DNA of 64,000 bases from Drosophila persimilis (GCF_003286085.1 NW_020825289.1:5828001-5892000); one strand, 5' to 3'. Shown: positions 22,358 through 35,897, counted from the stretch's first letter. A program made the numbers and translations. The notes: generated by a model not told the origin, from the sequence alone.

Positions 22358-23101
22358 CTAGAGACACTGTGCCATAAGTGCGCCAACGTTCTCGAACTCG
22401 ATCTTCTCTGTGATATTTTTCGTCTTAATTTTGTCGTCCTGCATGGCGACGACAATGAGATCCTGGCCCTGATGCTTCCATCCGTTGCGCTTGATCCAGC
22501 TCTCCAGTGTCGAGTCCTCAATGCCGCCCAGAAGTTCCTTCAGCAAATCCTTCTTGATGGTCTGGAAGGTGATGCTCACAACATGGGAGACAAACTTACG
22601 AATGGAATCATGGAAGCCGCTGATGTGGCGGAACATGGTACGGTTAACCTCGGCGCGCTGCCAGAACAGTGTGAAATCGGCACGCTCCAGTATATCTGCT
22701 AGATCGATAATGGTCTGAATGTTTTCGTCTTTCATCTGCTGCGGCAACAGCAGACACTTGGCCATCACGAAGTCCGTGTGTGGCAGATTTGTCAGCGATT
22801 TCAGCAGAATCGTGTAGGTGATCTCAAAGTTGAGCATGTGCGGATTGAACTGGTACAGCTTGAGAACGGCCAGGTTGGCCTCTAGGTCGTAGGTGTTATT
22901 CTTGGCCTGGTCCTGAATGTACGCCTCCAGAGTCTTCAAATGGTCGGGGTTGTAGCTGTGGCCAGAAAGCGAGGTTATGTGCATCTGTTTATTTATTGAA
23001 CAAAACTCGGTGGCGGAGGACTAAGCTTACCGTTCAATGCATCCAAGCATCTCCTGTATCGTCTGGCTCTGGCCATTTTCCATCTTCACAAGGTGCGACA
23101 T
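22358..23101 (-). CDS. eIF3k: Translation initiation factor eIF3 subunit k
   Basis: 222-aa subunit of the eIF3 complex. Minus-strand exons are 23101-23031 and 22955-22358 (phase 2), which gives IERYNPDHL, matching the human IDRYNPENL region and deciding between two acceptor sites. Conserved blocks include [32 protein letters not shown] and the C-terminal winged-helix segment [13 protein letters not shown]. Length is close to human (218 aa). A minus-strand AATAAA lies near 22290, so its 3' UTR should abut that of Tbp. Confidence 0.95.
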
Positions 23102-23516
23102 CTTTATACAGCCAAAATAGTATAGTTTACAGAATTCGCAAACTGACGTCGTGTTTTTTTAATGAACGCCGTCGAAAAAAGAATCCACCCTGTTTTACCA
23201 GAACTGGTATTAAATTGGGTGTTTTACAGCACTGGCGAAATGTTCGATAGTTTTGCACTCCGATATTTACAGTTATCTACAGAAAATTTTAAGCAAAACG
23301 CGCAAAAAAACTCTTGTTATTTTAGTGGAAGTTTAATGATTTTAATACATAGTTAGAGTTAAGTTCTGTTCTAAGGAAGTATTGTTCCACTTTACTTATC
23401 ATGGAAGTACATTTGGAAGTGCACGAGTCTGTGGAATGTACAGTTTTGTACAAAGGTATGTACACAATTGTATAAAAAAGCTCGTCCCGTTGAATGTGTC
23501 CTGTTGGACTGGATTA

Positions 23517-26500
23517 CTATGTCTTCGCCGGCTCCGTCTCACCAGCCGCAGTGGCCGCCAGTTGGGCCTGTCGTTGTTCCTCCTCCAGTTCCAAACGTTC
23601 CACCTTTTTGATCTTGCTCAGTTTCCCTAAGATTTGTGCGAATCTTTGTTAAAGTATGCTCTCAAAATATTAGACGGTAAATGACCACACTTACTTGCAC
23701 ACTTTAGCATAATAGTACCCCACCAGATGGACCAGCCCCAGCCCACGAAACAGAAGAGTACACAACAGAACTGCGACACTGCCACAATAATGTTGATTAT
23801 GAAGGATCCGATTCGAGCCCGGGCACTGTCGTACTGCGAGAAACGTGGAATGCCCACACACAAACAAAGGAGTCCCGACAGGAGTGTGCCTAAGAAATCA
23901 TAGAAGCCTTAGAAGCCGTATATTCAGGCAGGTGCACCTCTGGAAAACCCACCTAAGCCTGGAAAGACTACGTTGCAGAAGGCACAGAACCAAGCCAAAT
24001 ACAGCGGTAGCACAGGAATAGCTCCCTTCATTTTGGATGCGTGTTCCACTAGGTCGTTATGCAGCTTCCGGCGTGTGTCCTAAGTGCGGGAAATAAATTA
24101 TGGAATGTTGTAACCATGGATCAAAGTGTATCATCACTTGCCTCACTGGGCGGCGGGGCTCTGATGCTCTGTCGGCGAGCATTCGATTCGCGACGCGGTT
24201 TCTTGCGACAGCAGAGCATCATTAGCCAGAAACGCTTGCAGCAGCCCCTTTAATGAAAATGGCAAGAGGTTCTTAGCTCCACATCAAGTATAGGGGTATG
24301 GTGTCTGTCAGACTTACTCTTTTGGTAGTGTAGCCGGAGTATCCGCAGCTGCCGATGTCATTGAGGCCTCGGACGCACCTTCCAGAACCGATGTATCAGT
24401 TGGCTTGATGCCAAGCTCTGGATCTTGATCCCGCCAGGAAACGGAGCTACCTTTCGGCTTGCTACGGTTCCTCCGATATGGTATGCAGAAGCAGCACTTC
24501 TTCAGCTCGGTTTCATTCCCCGTGTCGTCCACTTTGTTTACCGAGCGACAGCAAAAAACCTTGCTCAGACAGAGGCCGCATTTGCCCCCACGTTTTGGTC
24601 CCGTACTCATACTGGCCTCCTGCTTCACGCTTGGCGGTTCCGGCTTGTCCGTGTTCGCGGGCGGATGTTTCTTCCGGCAGCTCCGGCAGCAGCTCGACTT
24701 GAGCCAGTCCGTCACCTTTTTCTTCTTCGACTTGGTCTCATCAATCACTTGGACATTGGTGGCGGTTGTGGCACTACTGTTTGCACTCCATAGCACGGGC
24801 TGGTCCTCGGCTAAGGGGTTCCGTTCTCGTCGATAACAGCAGCGGGAGCATCGAGAGCGACGACAGGGCATGAACAATGAGGAACAACAGCGACACAATC
24901 CCTTCTTATTGGCATTATTGTCCTTTTCTTCCAGGAACTCTTGGCTGCTGGTTCTGGTGGGAGAAGAGTAGATTGAAAATAGTCTCATAATAATTTTTAG
25001 TTGCTGGAAAGTAGCTCTTGTTCGCGGTTTCCGCATGCCATCCTTGACTGGGACCAAGGACCGGATATAAGCTTTTATGGCTTCAGCAAGGCTTGGCAAG
25101 GTGCCAAGAGCCGGAAGTTCTGTATGATTGGAAAGTTGTTAGAAGAGCTACGGAGCCAAAGTTCAAGTTTATGGGATAGTCCTGAATCACTTCCGCCCAT
25201 CGCTTTGCATATATAATCACAGTCGGAGCATTACCACTACTTTATGTGTATAAATTACTCGTATGGAAAACAGCAACATCTAATGGATGGATTATGTAGA
25301 TTTAAGACTTTGTAATGTACTATTTTCTTGGCTCGTTCATTTGGTTATGAAAGCAGAGACTGTTTTTCTTCCTTAAAGAACATTTTGTTCAGATTATTCG
25401 CTCACCAGAAATGTCAACTCAAAACATGAAAATCCCATCGAGACGCTTACACAATTTTTATAGGCCCAAAGCCCATAACATTTATAGTCCCTATACTGTA
25501 CTCATGTACAAGTATCGTACATGTATATATGTATAGTATATGTTTTTGGGGCTTCGAACGCCTTTAATTTCGTTGTGCACGAGCCAACGACCAAACGCAA
25601 TTTGGAGGTCGGTAATTTATTTGACCCGCTCTGAGCGGCATGGATCCAAGAAACTTCGAGTTGGAGTACTCGTGGAACAGTGACAACAATCGGAATGAAA
25701 GAAACTTTCTTGCCAGTTTTGTATTTAAATTAATCCACAAGGTCGTCGCTGGTGCGTTAACTACCCAAACCTATGCCATCTGATGGAGAACGATAAAATA
25801 TAATAGGAATCCGGAAGCTAATGCTCGTTACCTAAAGAAATACTTATCGCCATCTATGAACGAGTCCTGCGTCAGATCAACCGTATATATAACCGAATTT
25901 TTGCTTGTTTCGTTCAGCATTTTTGCAAATTATCTGAATTGTTTTCGGATTAATTGTTGGAAATTCGCAAGCACAGCACTCTCTTTGGGTCTTTGGTACT
26001 TTGGTTCTTCTGGGAGATTCGGGAGTCGCCTCACGGGAGCTAGGCTGCGGTTAGCGCGATTGTCCGGCCGAAACTGATTTGTTATTGCGGCAAGAAACTT
26101 AAGTCGTGTTGCGAAAATACTTTTACCTCCGTGCGATATGCACGCTATACCATGCCCGTACGGTGGGGGTTCCCTAGAGTGGACATCGTAGCCCATTTCT
26201 CCTAGTGAGTACATGGGGAAGGGTGCCCACTGTAATGGGTCGGTCACACGTTTTCTTGGGGTCTCGCATGGCTAGGGATGCACACAAACACACGCAAACA
26301 CACGGACCCGCTCATATCGGTTGGCTGGAAAAACAATGCAGTGAAGGACATCGTTACCTTCGCCGACTGCGACCGACCTGACGACGGCGACGACGACGAC
26401 GACAAGGCAGAGAACGGATTTCCTCAAAGGTGGTCGTCTGGTGTGGGCTGGTGGTCGTGGTCTAGCGTTTGGGGGAGGGACTCTACTCTAGTCGCTCCAT

Positions 26501-29500
26501 AGACCCCACTTCGTGTTTGTATTCAAAATTTATTGACGCACTTATGAGTGGCTTGACGGACCTGTGCCCGCCTGAACCACCACGAGAAAGCCAGCGGCAG
26601 CGCTAGCCCACACGGCACTGTAAAGTGTTGTTGCTGCTGCTGTTGTTTGGGTGTTTCCTGTATGCAAATTGACGACTGGCCAGGCGCTGTAAGCCTTGGC
26701 GAGCTCTTTATGTGGAGACTACGGTCGAGGAAAAAAATTAGTACTCTCCGTTAGCCTTCCCGCCTAAAATGTCCACTGCGTCCGGGTCGCAGAAGAGATC
26801 GTTGTGGGGCTAGCCCATGAATAGTCATGCTTTTTTCATCAATATTAATTAGTTTTTCAAGAGTGCTTCCCTGTTACTCACTTTGCCATGCCACCACTTC
26901 CCGCTGCGGAGCCGCCCTGTCCGTCTGGAGAGCGTCGCTTGGCGTCCACCTTGAAGTCCGCTCCGCTCTCGGGCGTCGGCATCACATGGCCACCCAGCTC
27001 CGACTCGGACACGTCCAGGACTGTGGGCAGGTCAGAGCTCTCGCACTCTACCTCGGGCACACTGGATATCGTTGCTCGCTCGTCCGGGTGCACTACCGAG
27101 ACCGCGGCCTCGATGGGCTGTGTGGCCGTAAAAGGAGACTTTGCCTGCTCCGCCGAGCTCTGAGGAGCATTCCCACCATCCGCTGTCCCTGTCCGAGACT
27201 CAGAGTCGCCTGGCTTGGCCAGCATCGTGCCAGAGGTGGGTGTGGGAGTGGGAGGGCCATCTGCGGTCAGGCCCATGTCGTTCTCCAGAGTCTTCAGATC
27301 GGTGAGGTTCTCGCTGATGGTCTTGTGGATCTCATCGGTGGCCTCCGTAACGGTCTTTTGTATGTTTTCGAGCGTTTTCTGTGACTTTTCCAGAATGGCG
27401 GCAGGCAGACTCCCAGCATCATTGGACTTCATCAGAGAACCGTGGGTCGCTGCTTCTAGAATTTAATAGAATAAGATTAATTAATTTATAAAAAAATCTT
27501 GTGTCTGTTGGCCCCTTAGACTGAATCTCACCTTCGTGTTCCTGCGCTATCTCGGGCACTGTTGCCACCTTTCGATTCAGCGGCGAATCTGCTCGGTTCT
27601 TCTGGCTAAGCATGCTCAGCCGGGAGCTCATCCGCACCAGCTTGGACATGTTCGCTCCTTGGCCTCTGCGTCCTGGAGTTGAGGGGACGGTCACCTCGCT
27701 GGTCACTGCCGGAATGGCTTCGGCTGCCTGGAGCACCACGTTGCCCACCTGGGCAGCTAGTGGAGTCATGTTTGTTGTAGCATCTCCTCCGTTGGCACCT
27801 TTTTCGTGTACAATTCCCTGGGCTTTGGTGGCCGTGGGTGCAGGAGGTCTTTTGGCCTCCATTGTCGCCCCTCCAGGTGGCTTGGCTTTCATCTGCTGGG
27901 ATTTGGTGCGCGGGGGCGCTGCTGGTTGTCCCTGTGCACTGCTCTTGGTTGCTGGCTTTCCTTTCTCGGCTTTCGCTTCCTTCGCTGTGGATGATGGCGC
28001 TTTGGGGGCTGGATTCTTCCCTGTTCCCTGTTCCCTTCTGACAACTGGAAGACGCTCCGCGGTTTTAACAGCCTTCACAGATTCTGTCCTGGGTTTGGCA
28101 CTTGCAGGTTGCTTGGATGTGGGCTTTGCCTTGGGGCTTCCCTTTGGCGGGACTTTGCCCGCTCTGGTGCCCTTGGGTGTCATCGCCGGTATTCCCTTGG
28201 TCTTCTCGGGGGATTTTGAACGCTTCTTGGAGGAGGATGGCGGCGACTTGGACTCCATCTTTCCCGACTGTCGCGTGGGGATGCGGGAGCGGGAGTTGCG
28301 TCGCGACAATGTCTCCGGGTTCTCTGGCTTCCCTCTAATGGACATGGACATCCGTCTTGCCTGTGTGATGGCCCCTGGACTTATGGACTTTCGACGCCCT
28401 ATCATGCCGCTGGTTGGACTCAATGATATGGACTTCCTGCGACTGGGCTGCGGTGTGGTTCCCCGTATGGTTTTGTTCCTGGCCATGGTGACGGGCGATA
28501 CGCTAGAGGATCGCAGCGAGGAGTTTATGCTCAGTCGGGAGTTGGCCCGCGAGTTGCTTCGGGAGTTGGCCTGCTCCCGTGCCTGTTCCATGCGAGAACT
28601 TGCCCTAGAAGGTGGGCCCCTGGACACAGATCGCGATTCTCCGGGTCGCGCACTCTCCCGTGAGGGCGTCCTGCTGTGAATCATCGCCCGAGAGGGAGAT
28701 CGACTCGTGCTTGCCCGTGAGGTGCGCCCAGATGCGGTCGGAATCATAGCCACAAAGTCCTTCGACGGCGAACTGGAACGAGACTCCACCCGGGATCCCG
28801 GACGACTGCGAATCGGAATGCGGGAGAGCGAGTCCCGACGCGTCGACACCTCGGACTGCGTGTCGACAGCGGCTGCACGGTGACCAATAAGCGAGGATTC
28901 ATGGTGCCCAAACAGCGATGATTCCCGGTGCCCAATTATCGAGGATCCGTGGGTAGGACTCTGCCCTGAGCTGCTGTCCTTGTTCGGGGTGCCGAGAATC
29001 GGTGACAAACTGCTGGGCTTGGCGATCTTCCCATGCTTCCCATGCGGCGGTGGCTTCGGATCCCTCTGGTAGATGGACTGTCGTCGCGGGCTACGCCCGG
29101 GGATCGGCGCCTGCACCGACTTGCGACGCAGCCGGGATGCTGGCAGTGTTGCGAGCGATGGACGTCGGAAGCTAAAGTCCGAGGTGGTGGCGGTTATGCT
29201 GCTCAGGTTGGAGCTGCGTCGGTCCGAGGCTGTTTGCGTGGAGCTCCTTCGCTCGGGCGAGGTGGAGCTGGAACGACGACGACCCTGGGCGTGGCCGACG
29301 TCGAAGGATGCACGGGGACTCGGTGCCAGAGCCAGGTCGTCCAGGCTGCACCAGTTGGAGCGGGGCGGGATGTGGGCGAGCGCTTCCTCCCGGTTGATCA
29401 CCTTCAGGAGTCCGCGCTGCTTTCGCGTGGGGTTGTGGTTTGGCTTCAGTGGGCGTGGCAGTGCGCCCGGCGGAAAGGCTGCCGCTTCTTTGCCCAGGTC

Positions 29501-31502
29501 CATGGTGGAGTAGTGCAGTCGCGGAATCGCGCTTCGATAGGGATCGGTTATCAGCGGCAGGCTCTCCATGCTCTTGATCCTTTGGCCATACGACATCTGC
29601 TGGGGACTACTGGGGGCCATGGACCTTCGTCTCTGCGCCCTCGGCGTGTAGGTGTCTATGGAGGAGGTGAGCGAGTCCCTCTGCTGGAGGATTCCCTTCG
29701 AAGGCGTCGCCAGCTTGCTGCGACTGTGCCGTCCACTCATGTTGAACTGCACCGAAGGCCGTGGCGAGTCATCGGTTGTGTGGAGTGGATGCGGCTGTGG
29801 CTGCGGCTGTGGCTGCTGCTGGCTGGGGTACGCCGAGTGGGCCAGATATCCTGGCAGCTCCGGTAGGCGGGAGTCGCTGGGAGTCTTGCGACGCGGCAGG
29901 ATCGGCGGCTTGGTGGCCATTGATGAGGTAGTCGATGTCGACTGTATGGAAGCGTGCCTCCTGGCGGCGGCTCTCCTGGCGGGGCTGTACGCCGGCGATG
30001 TCTGCGGCGAGCGCACTGTGAGGATGGTAAATGCAGTCTTCTTGTGTGGCCGTGGCTGGTCCACGCTGGATGGGGATTAGCAGAGATTAGAACTGGCCAG
30101 GAGAGGCAGAGAGTGTTGTTCCCACTTACCGATAGTCTCCGCCCACGGAGATTGAGTCCTTGATGATGATCGGGGACATTTCTCTCTTCATGGTGGGTGG
30201 ACGTGAGCAGACGCTCTCCTCCGTGTCTCTGCGGCTACTCTGGTGGCAAGAAGGCGGCGGGTCAGCTGGTGGAGGCGACGGCGGGCTGTAGTCCTCAAGC
30301 AGCTGCCGCTCGCTGACCGCACTCATCCGTTCCAGCTGCTGCTCCAGGTATTGCTTCGGTGAGAGTATGACGTCCATGTCCTGCATCGTTGACTGTTTCT
30401 CCCCATCGGGGGCTACCCGCTCATCGCCTCCGCTGCTGGAACTGTTCATGTCCTGGATCATCGTGGCCAGCGGTGAGAGCGGCACCTCCTCTTGCTTCAT
30501 GGACATGATGTTTTTCGAGCTGGGCCGCAGCTTGGGGATGCGCGTGAACTCCGGAAAGTGCTGTGGAGCAGGTCGAAACCAGTCCCTGCCCGAGTAAGAG
30601 TCGCTCAGCAAGCTAAAACGGATAAAATACAGAATCATTCATTGACTGATGGATAGGATTGCCTCTTACCCGTGGTGATGGTCATCTGAGGTCATGGTGG
30701 AGACACTCTGCTTGCCCGCCGTTCGGCTGGGAGTCTGCGTTCGCTCCTCCTCCCGATCGAAGTCCAAGCGTGTCATGTACTGTGATTCCTCACTGGGGTT
30801 CGCCAAGTCGTACATATCCGGTTTATTAAGGATGTCGTCCGGGGCCAGGAGTCGATAGTTGGGAGACCCCAGCTGTTCCGAGCTGGACCCGCCGCTGGAA
30901 TTGGGCAAGATCTGGATATCGGGCGGCTGCAGGTGCGGGATGAGCGATGCCCGGGGGGTTCTCGTGTAGGGAATATTCGAGAAGATCCTCTGCCTGACCC
31001 GAGCCTCGTTGCCCATCAGCGCATTGAGGGCCACAGCGGCCACTAGAGCATCCTCCTCCGAGCTGGGGATTTCCAGCGAAGAAGATCGTAACGTCTCAAA
31101 GGCCGCAGTCCCGAAGTATTCCTCCACCTGCGACGGCGGGGGCACGGGGTCCCCAAAGAGACTGCTATAAGGCTGGGAGTCCCGCTCCGAGCCCAGCTCC
31201 TGGACTGTGCTGGCCGTCGGTTGGCGGATGAAGCTCTGTGTGGATGTGTACGTCGAGGGGGCCATGGTCGTGTGGCCGTACGAGTGGGAGTGTGGGTGGG
31301 AATGGGTGTGGGTGTGGTAGCTGTAGTCAACCGGAATGATGGCCGGCTGAAACCTGTTGTTGGGATCGCTGCCTGTTGAGCCGGGTCGTGGATGGGTGTG
31401 GGTGGGGGCATGGGTGGTCGCTGGGGGGTGTGGTGTTCCGGCTGGCGTTGGCATCGGAGAGGGGGATGGCGATGATGATGAGTACGAGAGGGTCTGCTGC
31501 AT
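23517..31502 (-). CDS. stum: Stum, SPEC3-domain mechanosensory protein
   Basis: Long gene of nine minus-strand exons: 31502-30670, 30612-30130, 30065-27532, 27455-26882, 24953-24318, 24247-24138, about 24048-23953, 23889-23695 and 23626-23517. The frame holds through all and gives about 1,856 aa. The ATG at 31502 is preceded by an in-frame TAG 48 nt upstream. The N-terminal two thirds are disordered, basic and Ser/Pro-rich ([12 protein letters not shown]). Exons 5-6 are Cys-rich ([17 protein letters not shown]). The last exons form a SPEC3 domain with hydrophobic spans ([49 protein letters not shown]). In Drosophila, stum acts in proprioceptive neurons that sense joint angle. The exon 6-7 junction is uncertain: the obvious acceptor at 24080 breaks the frame, one at 24049 keeps it. 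Confidence 0.8.
24954..26541. other. Intron of stum
   Basis: 1.6 kb between the alternative last exon and the Cys-rich exon. It has TGTA/TACA-rich strings near 25500 and some purine-rich DNA. No convincing exon or transposon was seen. Confidence 0.4.
26542..26617 (-). CDS. stum: Alternative last exon of stum (short isoform)
   Basis: A TTTACAG acceptor at 26618 in the intron after exon 4 joins in frame (phase 2) and adds 24 residues, [19 protein letters not shown] being the hydrophobic core, then a stop. AATAAA on the minus strand sits at 26534-26529, just 8 nt after the stop. This would make a protein of about 1,500 aa without the Cys-rich and SPEC3 parts, with a possible tail anchor. In-frame acceptor, short open exon and adjacent polyadenylation signal agree, but no transcript data are available. 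Confidence 0.5.
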
Positions 31503-34500
31503 GATTTGACATTGGTACGGTCGCTCGATCGATCCCTCTCTCGTCCACTATGAGTCCTTGTCCATTCTTCTGGCCATAGCAAAGAATTACGCAGGATTAC
31601 TTTGCTATATTTGTTTGTCCTTCGCTTCGTTTCGTTCGGGTGCAACAGAACCAATGACGCCAAAAGCTGTTTATTCAAAGCAACAGAAATATTCAAAAAT
31701 CACTCGCTCACAAACGTATGTACACGTATATATGTATTTATTCTAGGGACAGGCCAGACCTTCCGGCCATTGCAATGTCAGTGAGACGGGACGTACACGC
31801 GACGCGGGAGACCGTGGGCAACTGCCTCCCAACTTTCCGATTTGCACAGCCAAACTACGGGCATGGCGAAAACAGTAATTATTATTATTTGTACGAGTAT
31901 TTTCTAATGCCATTTCTCTCCATTTCGATCCTATAAATAGCTGCGTGTGCCGCGCTGATAAACCCCATGCAATCGGAATGCACCTGCTCCAGCAGCACAT
32001 CTAACTCCAACTCCACATCCAACTCCCCCCAAGCCGTTAAGCCAACGCTAACGAGAGCAGAACTTGATGAGCGCTCAACAGTCTTCAGCCTTATGGATGG
32101 GAGATGCATGGTGTGGCATGGCTATGGTATGGCATTGGAACGGATTGGATTGCATGTTGCAAATTGCCGCATTAGTGACTGCACTTGAGGAGTGCATCGC
32201 TCGAAGATGTTTGGGGCTGGCTGTCCGACACCAACTATCAGCTGAACATGATGTTTTAATTGCTCTCTCTCTCTCTCTGTCTCTCCTACTGTTTCCATTC
32301 AGATACTCCGAACATTTGATGGGACTGGGGTACGCAAATAGTAGTTATATTTTGCGGCATGACGTAGGCCGCTTGAGGATTGCGGTATTGCGGAACCGAA
32401 CCGTAGGGACGTGGGGAGGGATGGCAGGTGTGAATGAGTGCCTTTCTTCGCATTGATTTTCCTTTGCCTAATATTTAACCTACATTTTATGGGGCGCTAC
32501 TCGAATTTCGGTGACACACTTTGGCTCGCAGGAAGTGACTAGACCGGTGTGCTGTGTTATGGCCATGACGCGTGCCGGGCCCGGACCCGGGCCTGTGCCT
32601 GTACGTTGGTTTTTCGCAAATTTTCCTTCTCTTCTAAACACTTTTCTGGATTACAGGCACTTTTCCTGCATCTCATTACGGCTGGGGTCACACATTAAGA
32701 ACCGTTTTTAATTGGAGTCCCCTCGAGGAAATTGGTATTGGTATACGGTAAGTGATGCCCAGCCTTATGTAATTGTTATTTAAATTAGTTTCAATTGTGC
32801 ACGAGAGTAACTCTAATACAGTATCATTACACAGAAAAGCCGCGAAAAATGAACATTGGAAACGGAGAGCGAGAGCGATAGAGCCCACGATGGGACGTTG
32901 GCACTGACTGAAATGGAACTGCCTCCACGGCGCCGCGGCGCGGTAAGTGAGCAAAGAAACCTTCAAGAGAAATATTGCCTACACTTCAAATTCAAACAAA
33001 GCACAACACCAGGGGAAGCGCCACTATAATAATACTAGTAGTGTGCACACGCAGACACGCTGAGATACTGCTACAAAAGAAACAACCAAGAACACTGTTT
33101 TGCAGAAGTCTATTTGACTATTTGATACCCACTTATATGACAATACTCTTTGAACATTCAACAAACGCTGTGAGATGTGGTTTCCATATCCTTAAAAAGG
33201 CAATAATTCTACGAATTTGTTAATACATACACACTCTCCTGCCTGTCCATCATCAGTTGCACGAATACAATACACTCCCCGAGTACAGGGTATAAAAAGA
33301 AAAGCAATCGGGGGAGGGGAGCCCGCCAGCCAGTGCTGCCAATTCGCCGCACTATTTCGCCGCACGGCGGGGCGCTGCAATGTCCGTAGATTCTCTCCGG
33401 CCGTGTTTGCATGTTTGTTCATCTGCCTTCTGCTGCTTAGACAACTTTTGATTGTTTCCCAGCGCTGGCTGTGACACCTGTTGGCATGTCTCTGGCACGC
33501 GATGTCCCTACACACTCACACACATATACTCAATATATCCATATATGTAGGTCTTATATTTTGTTTGATACGCTTGCACACACTTCCCGACTTCCCGTCC
33601 TTAAATCATATATTTTGGATGCTCCCACTGCCGGGGATCTTCACGGGTCTGCACGCACGTGAGACACCGCATGAGAGCCACTTCAAGCCACGAGACGGGG
33701 CTAGGATGTGGGATGTGGCAGCCAGAACATCGCCGAGCCGAGTACAGGCAGGGTAAAGTGCGGTTTTCCTTGGCTTTGGAATAGGGTCAAAACCGCAACA
33801 AATTTCCTTTTGCCTTGTGCAGCGGCAAAGAGTCAACAACACTTGGGCCTCCGGCTCTCCTATGCCACGGCGCACTGTTGCAACATCAAGACAACAGCAA
33901 CAGCAGCAGAAAAAGCAAAAGCAACAGAAACAACGCCTATACTCGTAAACCCTCTCAAAAGACCCTCTTGGGTTCGGGGTGGGGGCTGACTTTTAAGTGG
34001 CAGTGACGGGGGAAAATCCTTGGCTAATGTCGTGATAGCCCCCGACTACCCCATGGCGACCGACTCCAGCAAAAAGTTGAGTTCGTTTCCCCAGACCAGA
34101 GTCCAAAGCCATAGGAATTCCTGGAGACATCTATGAGTTAACTTTGCCGTTGGATGGTTCGGCGTTGTTCCCTTTTCAAGATATTTCCCATTTAGATGGT
34201 TTAGTTTTCTTGTTTTTTTCGAGTTAAGTTTCGGGTTGTCGATCGTTTCGAGGGGGATTTTGGATTGTTCGCGATTTATTGTACTTTAGCAATTTTTGAA
34301 AATATTAAAAAAAAAAATTAAATTGAACTCAAACGGAATACCCAAAAAATCAACGCGCATTGGCATCGATCCGATGCACTGCACTCGCCGTTCGTAGAAA
34401 AACTAATCCGCTAAAGGCAAATACCTTCTTATACGTGGGGCTATCGTCGTCCTGCGCTCTGGGGATGACCAGTCGAGGCGGCCGCCGAAGGAGTCGCCGA

Positions 34501-35579
34501 CCGAGGACGACGATTGTCGAAGCCGCTGTTTGGGCGAACGTACACACGTACGGGTATACGTGGGTCAGTAAACCTACTTCCGGTTGACATAAATACGCCT
34601 TGGACATGAAAACTTGGCACTGGCGGCGCGCCGCAAGTTGTTTTTATTGTTTCAAAGTTTTTACCATGACTCAAGCCAAATGGACACCCATAGTCCCTTG
34701 GGAGCACAGCACACGACAATGGAGGAGAGGAGTGCAGATCTGGATTTCTGTTTGGGGAAATTGAATTCACGAAATCGTGTCTCCCCAATGATGGCGCTTC
34801 CTATTTCTGCCTTCCTTCCTTCTCTCAAATGAGGAGGAACTCATCAGCTTGATCTGGGCTTGGCCCCTCGTAGGGGGACTAATCATCTCGGCCTTCTGCT
34901 GACCCTAATCAGCCATGCCAAACCCAAATGCAACCCGAAAAGCGAAAATCCCTCTGACTGTGCTTTCATAATAATTCATATAATTTTAAACTGCACCTTT
35001 GCGCACAAAACACAAGGAGCGGCTAGTAATTTTGCTACAATAAGATTTTCCCACGCGATATTTGACTTTGGTTTCTCCGCTTGTCAGTTCATCCCAGTAT
35101 GTCCCACATCTGTACTGTATAGAAGCACATCAATGCTTGACCCACATCGTGCCCCAAATTAATATCAATTGCTGGTCCGAGATTGCGTGTGCGAATATAC
35201 AAATGTACGAATCCCCATGGGGATTGAAAGGCATTTAATTGTAATTGACTGTGACCGAGGATTACACAATGACTAAGTGGCAGTCAGTGGACGCACCTTG
35301 GGCGAAATTAAGTAATACTCGTAATTATTATTATGTGTATATACACATATAAATAGTTCTACGCACAACAAATAAAGGTCACAGCTTACTAGGACACAGG
35401 GAATTCCGTGGGCCAATTGTTTGGCCTATTTGGAGGCTAAGGCTAACCAAATTAAGTTTTCGGTAATTGGTTATTAGCTTCCCGTATTTATGGGAAGCTT
35501 TTGAGCTGAGATGGCTTGTGTACAGATACATTTTAAAGTAGGAACAATTCCCAATGCTGAAGGTAGCTTCGACTATTGC
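31503..35579. other. Noncoding region upstream of stum
   Basis: About 4 kb without a supported gene. It holds a (CT)n run at about 32264-32285, CA-rich tracts near 33510 and CAA/CAG-rich DNA near 33890. Most of it is probably 5' UTR, first-intron and promoter DNA of stum. A weak case for an extra 5' exon at 34390-34590 is given under findings. Confidence 0.4.
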
Positions 35580-35583
35580 CGCT

Positions 35584-35712
35584 TCATACCAATCCTGCAT
35601 AAATCTCCCTCTCAATAAACATATACAATAGTTTAAAGTTGATCTTGGCCGCCTTGATGCGATGCGCATCGTTGGGCACAGTAAAGCCGTCGAACCAGTT
35701 GAGCGGAAACCA
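35584..35712 (-). pseudogene. Protein-like fragment of unknown origin
   Basis: A 42-codon open stretch with a protein-like first part: WFPLNWFDGFTV, then PNDAHRIKAAKINFKL. A TGA lies two codons upstream and there is no start codon or clear splice site, so it looks like a broken or isolated exon. I do not recognise the parent gene. The composition differs sharply from the surrounding AT-rich DNA. Confidence 0.35.
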
Positions 35713-35897
35713 TCGCTTTCAGCTCGAGTAATCATCACTCTTCGATTAGATTTTAAATTAGCAAAGGTTCACAGCTCAGAGGTTCAGCTTAAAATCCAGC
35801 ATGGTCTTTATTTTGCAAATGTTGTATTGTGATTACTTAGAGCTAGAGTACATATTAATGTATCAATAATTTAAAAGCGCATTCACTTAGATACTAT

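Noticed and set aside
27612-28679. 355-codon plus-strand open frame
   Set aside because: It is the antisense shadow of the long Ser/Arg/Pro-rich stum exon; the minus-strand reading has intact splice phases and coherent composition.
29033-29866. 277-codon plus-strand open frame
   Set aside because: Antisense of the same stum exon, with no start context or family resemblance.
34441-34788. 115-codon minus-strand frame
   Set aside because: Overlaps another equally open frame; ends with a stop without a usable donor. Only the neighbouring frame is kept, as a weak exon candidate.
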